Positions 27,878 through 36,893 of a DNA stretch of 64,000 bases are shown here, one piece after another. The notes under the pieces were generated by a model. That model was not told where the DNA came from, ran no database searches, and saw only the letters and a list, made by a program, of their open reading frames with translations. Numbering within the stretch: position 1 is the first letter of the stretch; the number at the start of each line of letters is the position of its first letter. This DNA comes from Corynebacterium meridianum. GTDB lineage: Bacteria > Actinomycetota > Actinomycetes > Mycobacteriales > Mycobacteriaceae. Position numbers and translations under genes: made by a program. The stretch lies in the NCBI RefSeq assembly GCF_016342265.1, contig NZ_JAEIOS010000013.1, positions 310,001 through 374,000 on the forward strand, in the 5' to 3' direction.

Positions 27878-28026
27878 GGTTGTGTCCCGCGTCACCAGTC
27901 TCCTGTGACCAGTGGTGACGCCGGGAGCACCGGACGGATTCCCGCGCCCGGTGAAATATTCGGCAACTTATGTCGCAACAGTCACAGGGTTCACGGTAGG
28001 CTTATCAGAGCACGTGCGTGACCGAT

Positions 28027-28048
28027 CTGCAGGAGGGGAAGCCTGCAG
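28027..28048 (+). promoter_or_regulatory. Inverted repeat in the leader of the HTH gene
   Basis: CTGCAGG (28027-28033) pairs with CCTGCAG (28042-28048). The loop side holds AGGAGGGG, a perfect anti-16S-like sequence, 30-50 nt before the HTH gene start. A -10-like TAGGCTTAT lies upstream near 27997. A structural role in translation is inference. Confidence 0.35.
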
Positions 28049-28077
28049 CGCGCCACGGGCTGAAGGGTTGAATGAAT

Positions 28078-28269
28078 ATGGCACATGAAGAAAACGGAAC
28101 CTTTTTGACCGTCGCCGAGGTCGCGGAGATCATGCGCGTTTCCAAGATGACGGTGTATCGCCTGGTCCACTCCGGTGAATTGCCGGCGGTCCGGGTGGGG
28201 CGTTCGTTCCGCGTCCACGAGAAGGCGGTCAATGACTACCTCGATTCCTCCTACTACAACGTGGGCTGA
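28078..28269 (+). CDS. Small MerR-like / excisionase-type HTH DNA-binding protein
   Basis: A 63-residue protein: TFLTVAEVAEIMRVSKMTVY, then RLVHSGELPAVRVGRSFRVH with a short tail. This is the HTH_17 (BldC/excisionase-like) fold with a wing. It closely resembles, by memory, Rv0500A, which also lies between proC and the tiny bS22 gene in mycobacteria. I prefer the ATG at 28078 because GAAGGG at 28062-28067 is well spaced for it; ATG 28072 would add two residues. A clear terminator follows. Targets are unknown. Confidence 0.88.
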   Translation: MAHEENGTFLTVAEVAEIMRVSKMTVYRLVHSGELPAVRVGRSFRVHEKAVNDYLDSSYYNVG

Positions 28270-28297
28270 CGTTTTCGCCGGTTCCCGTTCACGGAGG

Positions 28298-28353
28298 AAA
28301 ACTCCGGTCCCGTCCCACCCGGTTTCCCGGGTCGGCGGGGCCGGAGTTTTTTT
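28298..28353 (+). terminator. Rho-independent terminator after the HTH gene
   Basis: AAAACTCCGG (28298-28307) pairs with CCGGAGTTTT (28341-28350), with more G/C pairing inside, and is followed by a run of T. It ends the HTH transcript 29 nt after the stop. Confidence 0.88.
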
Positions 28354-28609
28354 GTGCTCGCCCACCGTCCCGGTATGATGGGTTCATTCGTGCCTGCGAA
28401 CGTTTTCGGCGACCGTCGTTCCGACGGCGGTTGGCCGTTGTCCGGACCGGCCGGGATGTTCCGATTGTCCCGGTGTCCGGCTGATACGGTCACCCCGGGT
28501 GTGACGGCGGTGTCCGGTGGACTGAAAGTGCACTCGGCCCCGCGACCGCACGCCGGAGACAGTGGGCAGGGTATGTACATACACCTACGAGCAAAAGCGA
28601 GGACACCCA
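28354..28609. promoter_or_regulatory. Leader/promoter region of the bS22 gene with two palindromes
   Basis: No coding sequence is apparent. GTCACCCCGGGTGTGAC (28489-28505) is a near-perfect palindrome and GTATGTACATAC (28571-28582) is a perfect 12-bp palindrome, 27 nt before the bS22 start and overlapping a plausible -10. Either could be an operator. GAGGA at 28599-28603 is the bS22 ribosome-binding site. Confidence 0.4.
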
Positions 28610-28711
28610 ATGGGTTCAGTCATCAAGAAGCGCCGCAAGCGCATGTCGAAGAAGAAGCACCGCAAGATGCTCCGCCGTACCCGCGTTCAGCGTAGGAAAC
28701 TCGGCAAGTAG
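28610..28711 (+). CDS. Small ribosomal subunit protein bS22 (AURKAIP1/COX24 domain)
   Basis: A 33-residue, extremely basic protein: [20 protein letters not shown] then [13 protein letters not shown]. It is nearly identical, by memory, to the actinobacterial Rv0500B product, shown in mycobacterial ribosome structures to be bS22 on the 30S subunit. GAGGA six nt upstream fixes the ATG, and a strong terminator follows, so it is a complete unit often missed because of its size. It lies downstream of proC and the HTH gene, as in mycobacteria. Confidence 0.93.
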   Translation: MGSVIKKRRKRMSKKKHRKMLRRTRVQRRKLGK

Positions 28712-28733
28712 GCCACACCGGTCCGCTTGCATG

Positions 28734-28780
28734 AAAACCGGCCGCGCAACCGTACTTTCCCGGATGCGCGGCCGGTTTTT
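28734..28780 (+). terminator. Terminator after the bS22 gene
   Basis: AAAACCGGCCGCGC (28734-28747) pairs with GCGCGGCCGGTTTT (28766-28779), a 14-bp stem ending in TTTTT. Confidence 0.9.
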
Positions 28781-28827
28781 CGTATGGGTGGGGGCATGTT
28801 CCGGGCGTCCCTGACGACGTTGCCCAT

Positions 28828-28880
28828 TTGAGGGTAAGGTTGCACTCGTGTTTGACAGGCTCTCCTAATCGGAGGGTAAC
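28828..28880 (+). promoter_or_regulatory. Promoter region of the siderophore importer operon
   Basis: TTGAGGGTAAGGTTGCACT (28828-28846) contains an AGGGTAAGGTTG half-site reminiscent of DtxR boxes, and TTGACA occurs at 28853-28858. GGAGGG (28871-28876) serves as a ribosome-binding site. Iron regulation is expected from function; this site is only a weak match. Confidence 0.35.
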
Positions 28881-28904
28881 CGAGTGAATGGGAGATTCAA
28901 CCAC

Positions 28905-29978
28905 ATGACATCGACATCCACACACAACCGGCGCACTCTCCGGAGGGTGTTCCAGCTCAGTGCCACCACGGTGGCGCTCGCACTGGGACTCGCCGCGTGC
29001 AACTCCTCCGTGGACGAGACCGACAGCGCCGGGGACGGTACCTCTGCGTCGACCGCGGCGGAGACCTCAGCCACCGGCGAAGCCACCACCGAGGCATCGT
29101 GGCCACGGACGATCGATGCCGTGAACGGTGAGATCGAGATTCCGGCCCAGCCCGAGCGCATCGTCTCCACCTCCGTCACCCTCACCGGCAGCCTCCTGGC
29201 GATCGACGCTCCAGTCGTGGCCTCCGGCGCAGGCCAGCCGGACACCCCCTTCTCGGACAGTCAGGGCTTCTTCAAGCAGTGGGCGTCCGTCGCCGAGGAT
29301 CGTGGCGTCAACCCGCTCTACACCAAGGAACCCGATCTCGAGGCCATTCTCGCCGAGAAGCCGGACCTCGTCCTCGTCGCCGCCACAGGCCGCGATTCCG
29401 CGATCGATCTCGTCGATCAGCTGTCTCCGGTCGTGCCGACGGTCGTCATCGACTACGGCGACAAGACCTGGGAGGACGTCACCCGTCAGCTCGGTGAGAT
29501 CACCGGCCACGAGAAGCAGGCCGACAAGGCCCTCAACGACTTCGACGCCCTGGTCGCAGAGGTCGCCGACGCCATCACCCTGCCGGAACAGCCCGTGAAC
29601 ACGATGGTCTACCTGCCGGACGGGAAGGGAGCGAACGTATTCACCGACGAGGCCGCGCAGAACCGCCTGCTGGCTTCCCTCGGCTTCGAGATCGCACCCA
29701 TCCCCGACTCGGTCAAGGGCAACGAGTCCAAGGGTAAGCGCAGCGACATCGTGAAGGTGTCCGGTGAGAACCTCCCCGTCGCCATGAACGGTGAGACCGT
29801 CCTGCTCGCCGCCGCCGGTGACCAGCTCGTGGCCAAGGTGCTCGAGGATCCCGCACTTGCCGGCACCGCCGCCGTCCAGAACGAACGTGTCCACGCCCTC
29901 GGTGCCGACACCTTCCGGCTGGACTACTTCTCGGCCACCGACATGGTCGAGAAGATCCGGGAGCTCTTCGCCTCCTGA
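28905..29978 (+). CDS. Iron-siderophore ABC transporter substrate-binding lipoprotein
   Basis: A 357-residue type III (FecB/FepB-like) binding protein. The signal peptide ends in the lipobox LGLAAC, so the mature protein begins with a lipid-modified Cys and a Ser/Thr/Glu-rich linker. The body shows IEIPAQPERIVSTSVTLTGS, EAILAEKPDLVLVAATGRDS and a C-terminal ALGADTFRLDYFSATDMVEK. I pick the ATG at 28905 with GGGAG upstream; GTG 28884 behind GGAGGG is an equal rival adding seven residues. It is the first of four genes with two permeases and an ATPase. The ligand is unidentified. Confidence 0.9.
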   Translation: MTSTSTHNRRTLRRVFQLSATTVALALGLAACNSSVDETDSAGDGTSASTAAETSATGEATTEASWPRTIDAVNGEIEIPAQPERIVSTSVTLTGSLLAIDAPVVASGAGQPDTPFSDSQGFFKQWASVAEDRGVNPLYTKEPDLEAILAEKPDLVLVAATGRDSAIDLVDQLSPVVPTVVIDYGDKTWEDVTRQLGEITGHEKQADKALNDFDALVAEVADAITLPEQPVNTMVYLPDGKGANVFTDEAAQNRLLASLGFEIAPIPDSVKGNESKGKRSDIVKVSGENLPVAMNGETVLLAAAGDQLVAKVLEDPALAGTAAVQNERVHALGADTFRLDYFSATDMVEKIRELFAS

Positions 29979-29986
29979 TCCCCGGA

Positions 29987-31069
29987 ATGACCCCCTCCAC
30001 GACATCCCACGCTCCGCCCGCGCGTCCGGTCCAGTCCGGCAGCCGGCGGTTCGTGCTGGTGGTGCTCCTGCTCATCGTTGTGCTCGCGGGCAGTGCGCTG
30101 ATGAGTCTCACGGTCGGTTCGCGGGTGAACTCCCTCGGCGGGGCTCTCCACCGGGTGCCCGGGGCACTCGAATACCTTCTGGACCCCGCGATCACCCCCG
30201 GTGACGTCGATGAACTCACGGTGCTGATCGGCACCTACCGGCTACCGCGCACGATCCTGGCGGTCCTGTGCGGTGCCGGACTGGGTGCGGCGGGGGCCAT
30301 CATCCAGGGGCACACCAGAAATCCGCTCGCCGACCCCGGAATCCTCGGGATCAACGCGGGTGCCGCGGCTGCCGTCGTCACGGTGATCGGCACCGGCCTC
30401 GCGACGAGCGCCTCGGGCTACGTCTACCCGGCGATGGCCGGGTGTGCCGTGGTCACGATTCTCATCTTCCTGCTGTCCTCCGGCGGGCCGACCGCGGCGA
30501 ATCCGGTGACGGTCATTCTCGCGGGCGTCGCCGTCAGTGCGCTCCTCATGGCCTACGTTCATCTCATGGTGCTGTCCAGTGACATGGTCCTGGACCAGAT
30601 GCGACTCTGGGCGACGGGTTCGCTCGCCGGCCGCCGGATGGACGTGGTCACCGCCACGGCACCGGTCATCTGCGTCGGCCTCGTGCTCGCGCTCACCCAG
30701 GCCCCCGGTCTCAACCTCATCGCTCTCGGTACGACCACGGCCGCCAGCCTCGGTCTTCCCGTGACACGGGTTCGCGTCCTGGGACTGGCGACAGTGTCGA
30801 TGCTCGGCGGTGCGGCGACGGCAGCGGCAGGGCCCCTGTCCTTCGTCGGCCTCGCGGCACCCCACATCATGCGTACCCTCGCCGGCCCCGACTACCGCCG
30901 GATCATCCCCGGTTCGGCGGTGGCGGGTGCGATCCTGACGCTCTGGGCCGACATGGCCGGACGCGTGATGGCCAGACCCGATGAGATGGCCATGGGGATC
31001 GTCCTGGCGCTCGTTGGCGTTCCCGTGTTCATCATGCTCGTGCGCAGGCGGACGGTGGTGGGACTGTGA
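29987..31069 (+). CDS. Iron-siderophore ABC permease (FecCD family), first subunit
   Basis: A 360-residue polytopic membrane protein of the FecCD/BtuC family. After a short polar start, about nine or ten hydrophobic helices follow. Typical motifs are YRLPRTILAVLCGAGLGAAG and NPLADPGILGINAGAAAAVV in the first half, LTQAPGLNLIALGTTTAASLG, and GPLSFVGLAAPHIMRTLAG, the loop contacting the ATPase. It starts 8 bp after the binding protein and overlaps the second permease by four bases (GTGA), so the subunits are made together. Confidence 0.93.
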   Translation: MTPSTTSHAPPARPVQSGSRRFVLVVLLLIVVLAGSALMSLTVGSRVNSLGGALHRVPGALEYLLDPAITPGDVDELTVLIGTYRLPRTILAVLCGAGLGAAGAIIQGHTRNPLADPGILGINAGAAAAVVTVIGTGLATSASGYVYPAMAGCAVVTILIFLLSSGGPTAANPVTVILAGVAVSALLMAYVHLMVLSSDMVLDQMRLWATGSLAGRRMDVVTATAPVICVGLVLALTQAPGLNLIALGTTTAASLGLPVTRVRVLGLATVSMLGGAATAAAGPLSFVGLAAPHIMRTLAGPDYRRIIPGSAVAGAILTLWADMAGRVMARPDEMAMGIVLALVGVPVFIMLVRRRTVVGL

Positions 31070-32130
31070 CCGGAATCAGGGCCTTCCGTACCGGGGGTAT
31101 CTCCGTCGTCTGGCGGACACGTCCGCTGCTCGTCGGGCTCCTGCTCATCGCGCTCGGGGCGGCGGTGTTCACCGTCGGGCTCGGTCTCGGCAGCTATCCG
31201 CTGGATCCGGCTGACGTCTGGCGCATTCTCCTCGGCCGCGGAACGGAGATCGAACGCACCATCGTCTGGGATCTGCGGCTGGGCAGGGCCGTCGTCGCAC
31301 TGCTCGTCGGGGCGTGCCTCGGGTTCTCCGGAGCACTGACCCAGACCCTCGCCCGGAATCCGCTGGCCAGCCCCGACATCCTCGGTGTGACCCACGGCGC
31401 GAGTTTCGCCGCGGTCAGCGTCATCGCCTTCGCCGGTACCGGTGGAGTACTCGGGCGGGGGACTAGCCTGCTCCTCGGATCCATCGGGCTGACGCTCACC
31501 GCGGTGATCGGCGCGCTCGGGACGGCGGTGCTGGTGTGGTTCCTGGTCGGCCGGGAGCGCAACAACATGCTGAGTCTCGTGCTGATCGGCGTCGCCGTCT
31601 CCATGTTCCTGGGGGCGCTGAACACCTGGATAATCGCCCGCACCACCCTGGACCGGGCGGCGGCCGCGCAGCTGTGGCTCACCGGCTCCCTGAACGGCCG
31701 GGACTTCGCCCACGCCTGGGCGCCGGCCGCGGTCCTCCTCGCGGGGACGCTGGCCGCCGGGTGGCTCGCCTTCGTCCTCGGGGCACTGGCGTTGGGGCCC
31801 GCGACGGCACACACCCTGGGCCACCACGTCACGGCCGCGCAGGCCGCGCAACTGCTCACCGCGGTCGTGCTCGCCGCCGTCGCGGTCAGTGCCGCCGGCC
31901 CCATCGGCTTCATCGCCTTCGTCACGCCCCAGATCGCCCGGATCGCCGCGGGTTCAGCGACCCCGCCGCTCGTGCTGTCGGCGCTGACCGGGGCCGTGAC
32001 GGTCGCGGCCGCCGATCTCGCGGCGCGGGCGCTTCTCCCGTGGGAGGTCCCCGTCGGGATCGTGACCGCGCTGGCCGGTGCCCCGGTGCTGCTCTGGATG
32101 ATCGTCTCCCTCAACCGGAAAGGACACTGA
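31066..32130 (+). CDS. Iron-siderophore ABC permease (FecCD family), second subunit
   Basis: A 354-residue FecCD-type permease that should pair with the preceding subunit. Motifs: DLRLGRAVVALLVGACLGFS, NPLASPDILGVTHGASFAAV, ARTTLDRAAAAQLWLTGSLN and GPIGFIAFVTPQIARIAAG, the coupling loop. About nine membrane helices are evident. The GTG start overlaps the first permease stop, and the TGA stop overlaps the ATG of the ATPase gene (TGATG at 32128-32132). Confidence 0.93.
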   Translation: MTGIRAFRTGGISVVWRTRPLLVGLLLIALGAAVFTVGLGLGSYPLDPADVWRILLGRGTEIERTIVWDLRLGRAVVALLVGACLGFSGALTQTLARNPLASPDILGVTHGASFAAVSVIAFAGTGGVLGRGTSLLLGSIGLTLTAVIGALGTAVLVWFLVGRERNNMLSLVLIGVAVSMFLGALNTWIIARTTLDRAAAAQLWLTGSLNGRDFAHAWAPAAVLLAGTLAAGWLAFVLGALALGPATAHTLGHHVTAAQAAQLLTAVVLAAVAVSAAGPIGFIAFVTPQIARIAAGSATPPLVLSALTGAVTVAAADLAARALLPWEVPVGIVTALAGAPVLLWMIVSLNRKGH

Positions 32131-32921
32131 TGTCCCCGAACGGCGAATCCCGACTCCGGGCCCGCGGGTTGACCGCGGGGTACGGGGGCACGGAGATCCT
32201 GCACGGCATCGACACCGACATCCCCGCGGGGAGGATCACCGCGTTGATCGGGCCGAACGGGTGCGGGAAGTCGACGCTCCTGTCCTGCTTCTCCACGCTG
32301 CTGCCCTACCGGGGCGGTGTGCTGCTCGACGACCGCGATCTGCGTTCGGTGCCCAGACGGGAACGGGCGAGACTCCTCGCCCTGCTGCCGCAGCAGCCCA
32401 CCGCGCCGGACGGGCTCACCGTCGCACAGCTCGTCGCCCGCGGCAGGCACCCGCACCAGACGTGGTGGAGCCAGTGGTCCACCCGGGACGAGGCTGAGGT
32501 CGGGCGTGCGCTGGAGACCACCGGCGTACCTGATCTCGCAGACCGGACCCTCGACCAGCTGTCCGGTGGCCAGCGGCAGCGGGTGTGGATCGCGATGACC
32601 CTCGCGCAGGACACCCCCACCCTCCTGCTCGACGAGCCGACGACCTACCTCGATCTCGCGCATAGCATCGACGTGCTCTCCCTGGTGCGGCGGCTGTGCG
32701 ACGAGGAGGGTAAGACGATCGTCATGGTCCTGCACGACCTGAATCTGGCGGTCCGGTACGCCGACCACCTGCTCGTGATGGGGGAGGGGCGGATCGCGGC
32801 GACGGGTACCCCGGACGAGGTGATGGACGCCGACCTGCTGCGGAACGTGTTCGGACTCGAAGCCCGCGTCGTGCCGGACCCGGTTACCGGTGGGCCGATG
32901 ATCGTCCCGGAACTGGCCTAG
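32130..32921 (+). CDS. Iron-siderophore ABC transporter ATP-binding protein
   Basis: A 263-residue cytoplasmic ATPase of the FecE/FepC type. Walker A GPNGCGKST, a Q-loop at LLPQQPTAPDG, the signature LSGGQRQRVWIAMTLAQD, Walker B TLLLDEPTTYLD and the switch His in VMVLHDLNLAVRYAD are all intact. Start ATG 32130 overlaps the permease stop. It ends the operon, convergent with the HAD gene (6 bp gap). The import substrate is probably a ferric siderophore by family. Confidence 0.94.
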   Translation: MSPNGESRLRARGLTAGYGGTEILHGIDTDIPAGRITALIGPNGCGKSTLLSCFSTLLPYRGGVLLDDRDLRSVPRRERARLLALLPQQPTAPDGLTVAQLVARGRHPHQTWWSQWSTRDEAEVGRALETTGVPDLADRTLDQLSGGQRQRVWIAMTLAQDTPTLLLDEPTTYLDLAHSIDVLSLVRRLCDEEGKTIVMVLHDLNLAVRYADHLLVMGEGRIAATGTPDEVMDADLLRNVFGLEARVVPDPVTGGPMIVPELA

Positions 32922-32927
32922 TGGTGG

Positions 32928-33974
32928 TCAGCTCCGCTTGACCCACTTCCAGCCGAGGACGCTGAACCCGGCCCCCACCAGGGCCGGGACACCGAAGGCC
33001 CGGATGGCCTTGCGCAGGCTGCGGTAGTCGCGGATCTCCCACCCGCGCTTCTCCGCCTCCTTGCGGAGTGCTGAATCCGGGTTGATGGCGACGGCGGTGC
33101 CCACCATCGACAGCATCGGGACGTCGTTGATGCTGTCCGAATACGCGGCGCAGCGTTCCAGTTCGAGTCCCTCGACCGCGGCGAGCGCGGCGACGGCGTG
33201 TCTCTTACCGGGGCCGTGGAGAATGTCGCCGACGAGGCGGCCGGTGAATTTCCCGTCCTTAACCTCCGCGACGGTGCCGAGTGCTCCGGTGAAGCCGTAC
33301 CGGCGGGCCAGGATCTGGGCCAGCTGCACCGGGGTGGCGGAAACCAACCACACCTGGTGTCCCGCGGCCAGGTGGGTCTCCGCGAGCTCGCGGGTGCCGG
33401 GCCAGATCTTCTCGGACATGTGGGTGTCCACTATCTCCTCGCACAGCTCCACTAGCTCGGCGACATCGCGTCCCTTGATGAATTCGAGGGCCTGCTGCCG
33501 GCCTTCGGCGACGTCCTCGGCGTTCTCCGAACCGGTCACCCGGAACTTGACCTGCTTCCAGACCACGGGCAGGACCTCACCGACCCGGAAGTAGCGCTTC
33601 CGGGCCAGACCGAGGGCGAACACGAGGATCGACGCGCCCTGGATCAGGGTGTTGTCGACGTCGAAGAACGCCGCGGTGCCGGCATCCTGCTGGATGTCGG
33701 GATCCGGGGCGTTGACGTGCTTGGATCCGGCGGCCTCGAAGGCACCGGACACCGAGGCGATCCCGGAGGTGAAGTCCTCCAGCTCGAGGTCGAAGGCCTG
33801 TGCGATGGCCGCCGCGGCTGCGGCCTCACCGGCGGCACGCTGGGTCGACTCATCGACCGGGGGGAGCGCGGTGTCCTCCAGGAAGCGTCGCAGATTGCCT
33901 CGGGAGGCGGACCAGGTGGCGAGGAAATCCTCGGGGCTGCCGGGGATGCCGTCATCGGGGGTGGGAGTGCTCAC
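32928..33974 (-). CDS. HAD-superfamily phosphatase (SerB-like, IB family)
   Basis: A 348-residue protein. An N-terminal helical region of about 100 residues precedes the HAD domain. The nucleophile motif is [11 protein letters not shown], motif II is [12 protein letters not shown], and motif III/IV is [17 protein letters not shown]-terminal hydrophobic stretch ([20 protein letters not shown]) suggests membrane association. I start at GTG 33974 ([11 protein letters not shown]); longer readings add unlikely sequence. It corresponds by position to serB1 of mycobacteria (before glutaredoxin-like and hemA). True phosphoserine phosphatase activity is not certain. Confidence 0.85.
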   Translation of the reverse strand: MSTPTPDDGIPGSPEDFLATWSASRGNLRRFLEDTALPPVDESTQRAAGEAAAAAAIAQAFDLELEDFTSGIASVSGAFEAAGSKHVNAPDPDIQQDAGTAAFFDVDNTLIQGASILVFALGLARKRYFRVGEVLPVVWKQVKFRVTGSENAEDVAEGRQQALEFIKGRDVAELVELCEEIVDTHMSEKIWPGTRELAETHLAAGHQVWLVSATPVQLAQILARRYGFTGALGTVAEVKDGKFTGRLVGDILHGPGKRHAVAALAAVEGLELERCAAYSDSINDVPMLSMVGTAVAINPDSALRKEAEKRGWEIRDYRSLRKAIRAFGVPALVGAGFSVLGWKWVKRS

Positions 33975-34095
33975 GCGCGTCGGATGCCTTTTCGTCAGTG
34001 GAACGTGCAGTAACCTCTCCAATCGTAGGGCACCCGGCGGGGTGGCCGGGTGTCCGGTCGGGACGATCGACGACTGATCTCGGGATGGAGGAGCC

Positions 34096-34335
34096 GTGAG
34101 TGGGCACACAGTGGAGTTGATGGTGCGTGAGGGCTGTGGGTCATGTGTGCGTGTCGCGACACAGATAGGGCCCGTTGTGGGGGCAGCGGGAGGGGTGCTC
34201 GAGCTGCGGGACGTGGACACGGATCCGGAGCTGGCCATGGAGTACGGTGACCGGGTTCCCGTCGTGGTCATCGATGGTGAGGAGTTCGCCTGCTGGGAGG
34301 TCGACGACGAGGAGTTAGCGCAGGCTTTGTTGTAG
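34096..34335 (+). CDS. Glutaredoxin-like DUF836 protein
   Basis: A 79-residue thioredoxin-fold protein with redox motif [10 protein letters not shown] near residue 12-21 and the cis-Pro segment [13 protein letters not shown] strong GGAGGAG precedes GTG 34096. It lies immediately before hemA, as in C. glutamicum and M. tuberculosis, so a redox role near heme synthesis is plausible but unproven. Confidence 0.88.
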   Translation: MSGHTVELMVREGCGSCVRVATQIGPVVGAAGGVLELRDVDTDPELAMEYGDRVPVVVIDGEEFACWEVDDEELAQALL

Positions 34336-34471
34336 TAACGGGACAAGCGGGCTACTTTTGAGCGAAGATGACGCGGGGTGTACCGCGGGGTCAACCTTTC
34401 GATTGATACCTAATCAAACGATGGTGTCCCACCAGTGGCAACAGAGCAGCGAAAGCAGTGAGGTGTACAGC

Positions 34472-35854
34472 ATGAGCGTCCTCGTGGTCGGCATGTCGCA
34501 CCGGTCGGCCCCCGTGGCTGTCCTCGAACAGGTCAGCATGAGCGACGACGTCGCGCGCGAGCGGGCGTCCCGGGCGCTGATCCGGCGGTCGTCGCTCTCC
34601 GAGGCGATGGTCGTGTCCACCTGCAACCGCGTCGAGATCTACTGCGTCACCAACAGCTTCCACACCGGCGTCAACGATGTCGTCGAGGTACTCCACGGCC
34701 TCTCCGGCGTTGACACGGATGTCCTGCGCCGCTCCCTGTACGTCCGCTACGCCGATGCCGCCGCCGAGCACATGCTCGTTGTCACCTCCGGCCTGGATTC
34801 CATGGTCGTCGGTGAGCAGCAGATCATCGGACAGGTCCGTGCGGCGTACTCCCAGGCCCGGGAACTCGGTACAGCAGGCCCCACGCTCCACGCCCTCGCC
34901 CAGTGTGCGCTGCACACCGGGAAGCGGGTCCACACCGAGACCGACATCGATGATGCCGGTGCCTCCATGGTCTCCTTCGCCTGCGCTGAGGCGATCAACC
35001 AGCTCGGACGCGACGGCCGTGATCGTCCGTTCGCGGGTACCACCGCCATGGTCCTCGGTGCGGGCGTCATGGCTTCCCTGGCGGCGACCCACCTCGGACG
35101 CCTGGGTGTCGAGGGTCTCGTGCTGACGAACCGCACCCGCAGCCGCGCCGAGATTCTCGCGGAGCACTCCCGTGAAGCCGGGGTACCGGCCCGGGTCGTG
35201 GACTTCGACGCACGCATCCCCGCTCTCGCGGACGTCGACATCGTCATCTCCGCCACGGGGGCGGACAACTACACCGTCACCGCAGCCGACGTCCCCACCG
35301 GGCGGGACATCACCTTCGTCGATCTCTCCCTGCCGCGCGACATCGACGACGCCGTCGCCGATCTGCCGGGTGTCCGGCTCGTCAACATCGAGCGACTGCA
35401 CGAGGCCCGCCGCGACACCGACGACGACAGTCAGGCCCAGGCGATGCGCATAGTCTCCGAGGAACTGGAGTCCTACTCTTCAGCGCAGCGGATCCGCGAC
35501 GTCGTTCCGGCCGTGGCCGCACTGCGTCGGCACGCCTCCGAACTCGTGGAGGCCGAGATGGAACGCCTCGTACAGCGGACACCGACCATGTCGGAACCGG
35601 ACCGCGAGGAGGTCTCCCGCACCGTCCGCCGTGTCGTCGACAAGCTCCTGCACCAGCCCACGGTGCGGGTGAAGGAACTCGCGGCCCACTCCGGCACGGT
35701 CTCCTACGATTCCGCGCTGCAGGAACTCTTCGGCCTCACCCCGCCGCAGCCCGCCCGACCCGTGTCGGTCGCGGCCGTCGATCTGCCGGTTGGGGACACG
35801 GGAACCATCACCTCGGTCCGGGCCACCGTCGCGGACACCGTCGCCGGGGCCTGA
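34472..35854 (+). CDS. hemA: Glutamyl-tRNA reductase
   Basis: A 460-residue NADPH enzyme reducing glutamyl-tRNA to glutamate-1-semialdehyde, the first step of tetrapyrrole synthesis. The start MSVLVVGMSHRSAPVAVLEQ is diagnostic, and the catalytic Cys is near residue 51 in VVSTCNRVEIYC. SGLDSMVVGEQQIIGQV, the NADPH site MVLGAGVMASLAATHLG and the C-terminal dimerisation helix follow. I choose ATG 34472; the upstream in-frame region has no homology. HemA is usually heme-regulated at protein stability. It leads the hemA-hemC run. Confidence 0.96.
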   Translation: MSVLVVGMSHRSAPVAVLEQVSMSDDVARERASRALIRRSSLSEAMVVSTCNRVEIYCVTNSFHTGVNDVVEVLHGLSGVDTDVLRRSLYVRYADAAAEHMLVVTSGLDSMVVGEQQIIGQVRAAYSQARELGTAGPTLHALAQCALHTGKRVHTETDIDDAGASMVSFACAEAINQLGRDGRDRPFAGTTAMVLGAGVMASLAATHLGRLGVEGLVLTNRTRSRAEILAEHSREAGVPARVVDFDARIPALADVDIVISATGADNYTVTAADVPTGRDITFVDLSLPRDIDDAVADLPGVRLVNIERLHEARRDTDDDSQAQAMRIVSEELESYSSAQRIRDVVPAVAALRRHASELVEAEMERLVQRTPTMSEPDREEVSRTVRRVVDKLLHQPTVRVKELAAHSGTVSYDSALQELFGLTPPQPARPVSVAAVDLPVGDTGTITSVRATVADTVAGA

Positions 35855-35985
35855 CCGGATTCTGGCGTTGAGGCCGGCGTCGTGGAACGCTGGAGTCCGA
35901 ATCGACGGTGCCGTTCTCCGCAGGCGACCCACGACGACACGACGACACGGTGGCGCCGGAACGGCGCCGCAGAAAGGCAGCGGCA

Positions 35986-36891
35986 GTGACATTCCGCATC
36001 GGTACCCGTGGATCCCAGCTGGCTACCACCCAGGCAGGGACCATCCGTGATGCTCTCATCGCAGCCGGCTTCGACGCCGAGCTCACCATCATCACCACCC
36101 CCGGCGACCGCTCCCAGGCGCCGGTCGAGCGCATCGGGGTCGGCGTGTTCACCCAGGCGCTGCGTGACGCAATGGCCGCCGGCGACTGCGACATGGCGGT
36201 GCACTCGTTCAAGGACCTGCCGACCGCGCCCGATCCCCGTTTCCGGCTCGTTGTCCCCCCGCGCGCTGACGCCCGTGAGGCGCTCATCGCGCGCGACGGC
36301 CTGACGCTGAGGACTCTCCCCGAAGGGGCGCGGGTCGGCACCTCCGCCCCACGGCGGGTCAGCCAGCTCCGCAGCCTGCGTCCCGACCTCGAGATTCGCC
36401 CCCTGCGCGGGAACATCGACACCCGGATGGGCCACGTCACCGACGGCCGTCTCGACGCAGTCGTCCTCGCCTATGCGGGTCTCGAACGCACTGGCATGGG
36501 GGAGCGGGCGACCGAGGTGTTCGCGCCGGACGTACTGGTCCCCGCCCCGGCGCAGGGGGCTCTCGCGGTGGAGTGCAGGCAGTCCGATCCCGGGGCGGTC
36601 ACCGCCATCGAGACGCTGATCGATCCAGCCGCGTCCGCGTGCGCCGCTGCCGAACGCCGTATCCTCGCCCGCCTGGAGGCCGGGTGCACCGCCCCCGTCG
36701 CCAGCCACGCCACCATCGACGGTGACCGGATCACCCTGAACGCGGGAGTATTCGCACTCGACGGCTCCGCCCGACTCGTCGTCTCCGGAACCACTGACGC
36801 CGACCGCCACCTCGAACTCGGCGACGATCTCGCCCGGCAGCTCCTGGACCGGGGCGCGGTCGACATCATGACGGCCGCCGAGGACGCCTGA
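35986..36891 (+). CDS. hemC: Porphobilinogen deaminase (hydroxymethylbilane synthase)
   Basis: A 301-residue enzyme polymerising four porphobilinogens. The start [29 protein letters not shown] with the catalytic Asp, [20 protein letters not shown] and NIDTRMG are typical. [11 protein letters not shown] carries the Cys that binds the dipyrromethane cofactor. GTG 35986 follows AGAAAGGCAG and matches family starts; longer upstream reading is not supported. A 137-residue unknown gene follows after 2 bp. Confidence 0.95.
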   Translation: MTFRIGTRGSQLATTQAGTIRDALIAAGFDAELTIITTPGDRSQAPVERIGVGVFTQALRDAMAAGDCDMAVHSFKDLPTAPDPRFRLVVPPRADAREALIARDGLTLRTLPEGARVGTSAPRRVSQLRSLRPDLEIRPLRGNIDTRMGHVTDGRLDAVVLAYAGLERTGMGERATEVFAPDVLVPAPAQGALAVECRQSDPGAVTAIETLIDPAASACAAAERRILARLEAGCTAPVASHATIDGDRITLNAGVFALDGSARLVVSGTTDADRHLELGDDLARQLLDRGAVDIMTAAEDA

Positions 36892-36893
36892 CC

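Noticed and set aside
34141..34156. Possible selenocysteine or recoding site near the CGSC motif of the glutaredoxin-like gene
   Set aside because: The frame is fully open with normal Cys codons; no internal stop to recode.
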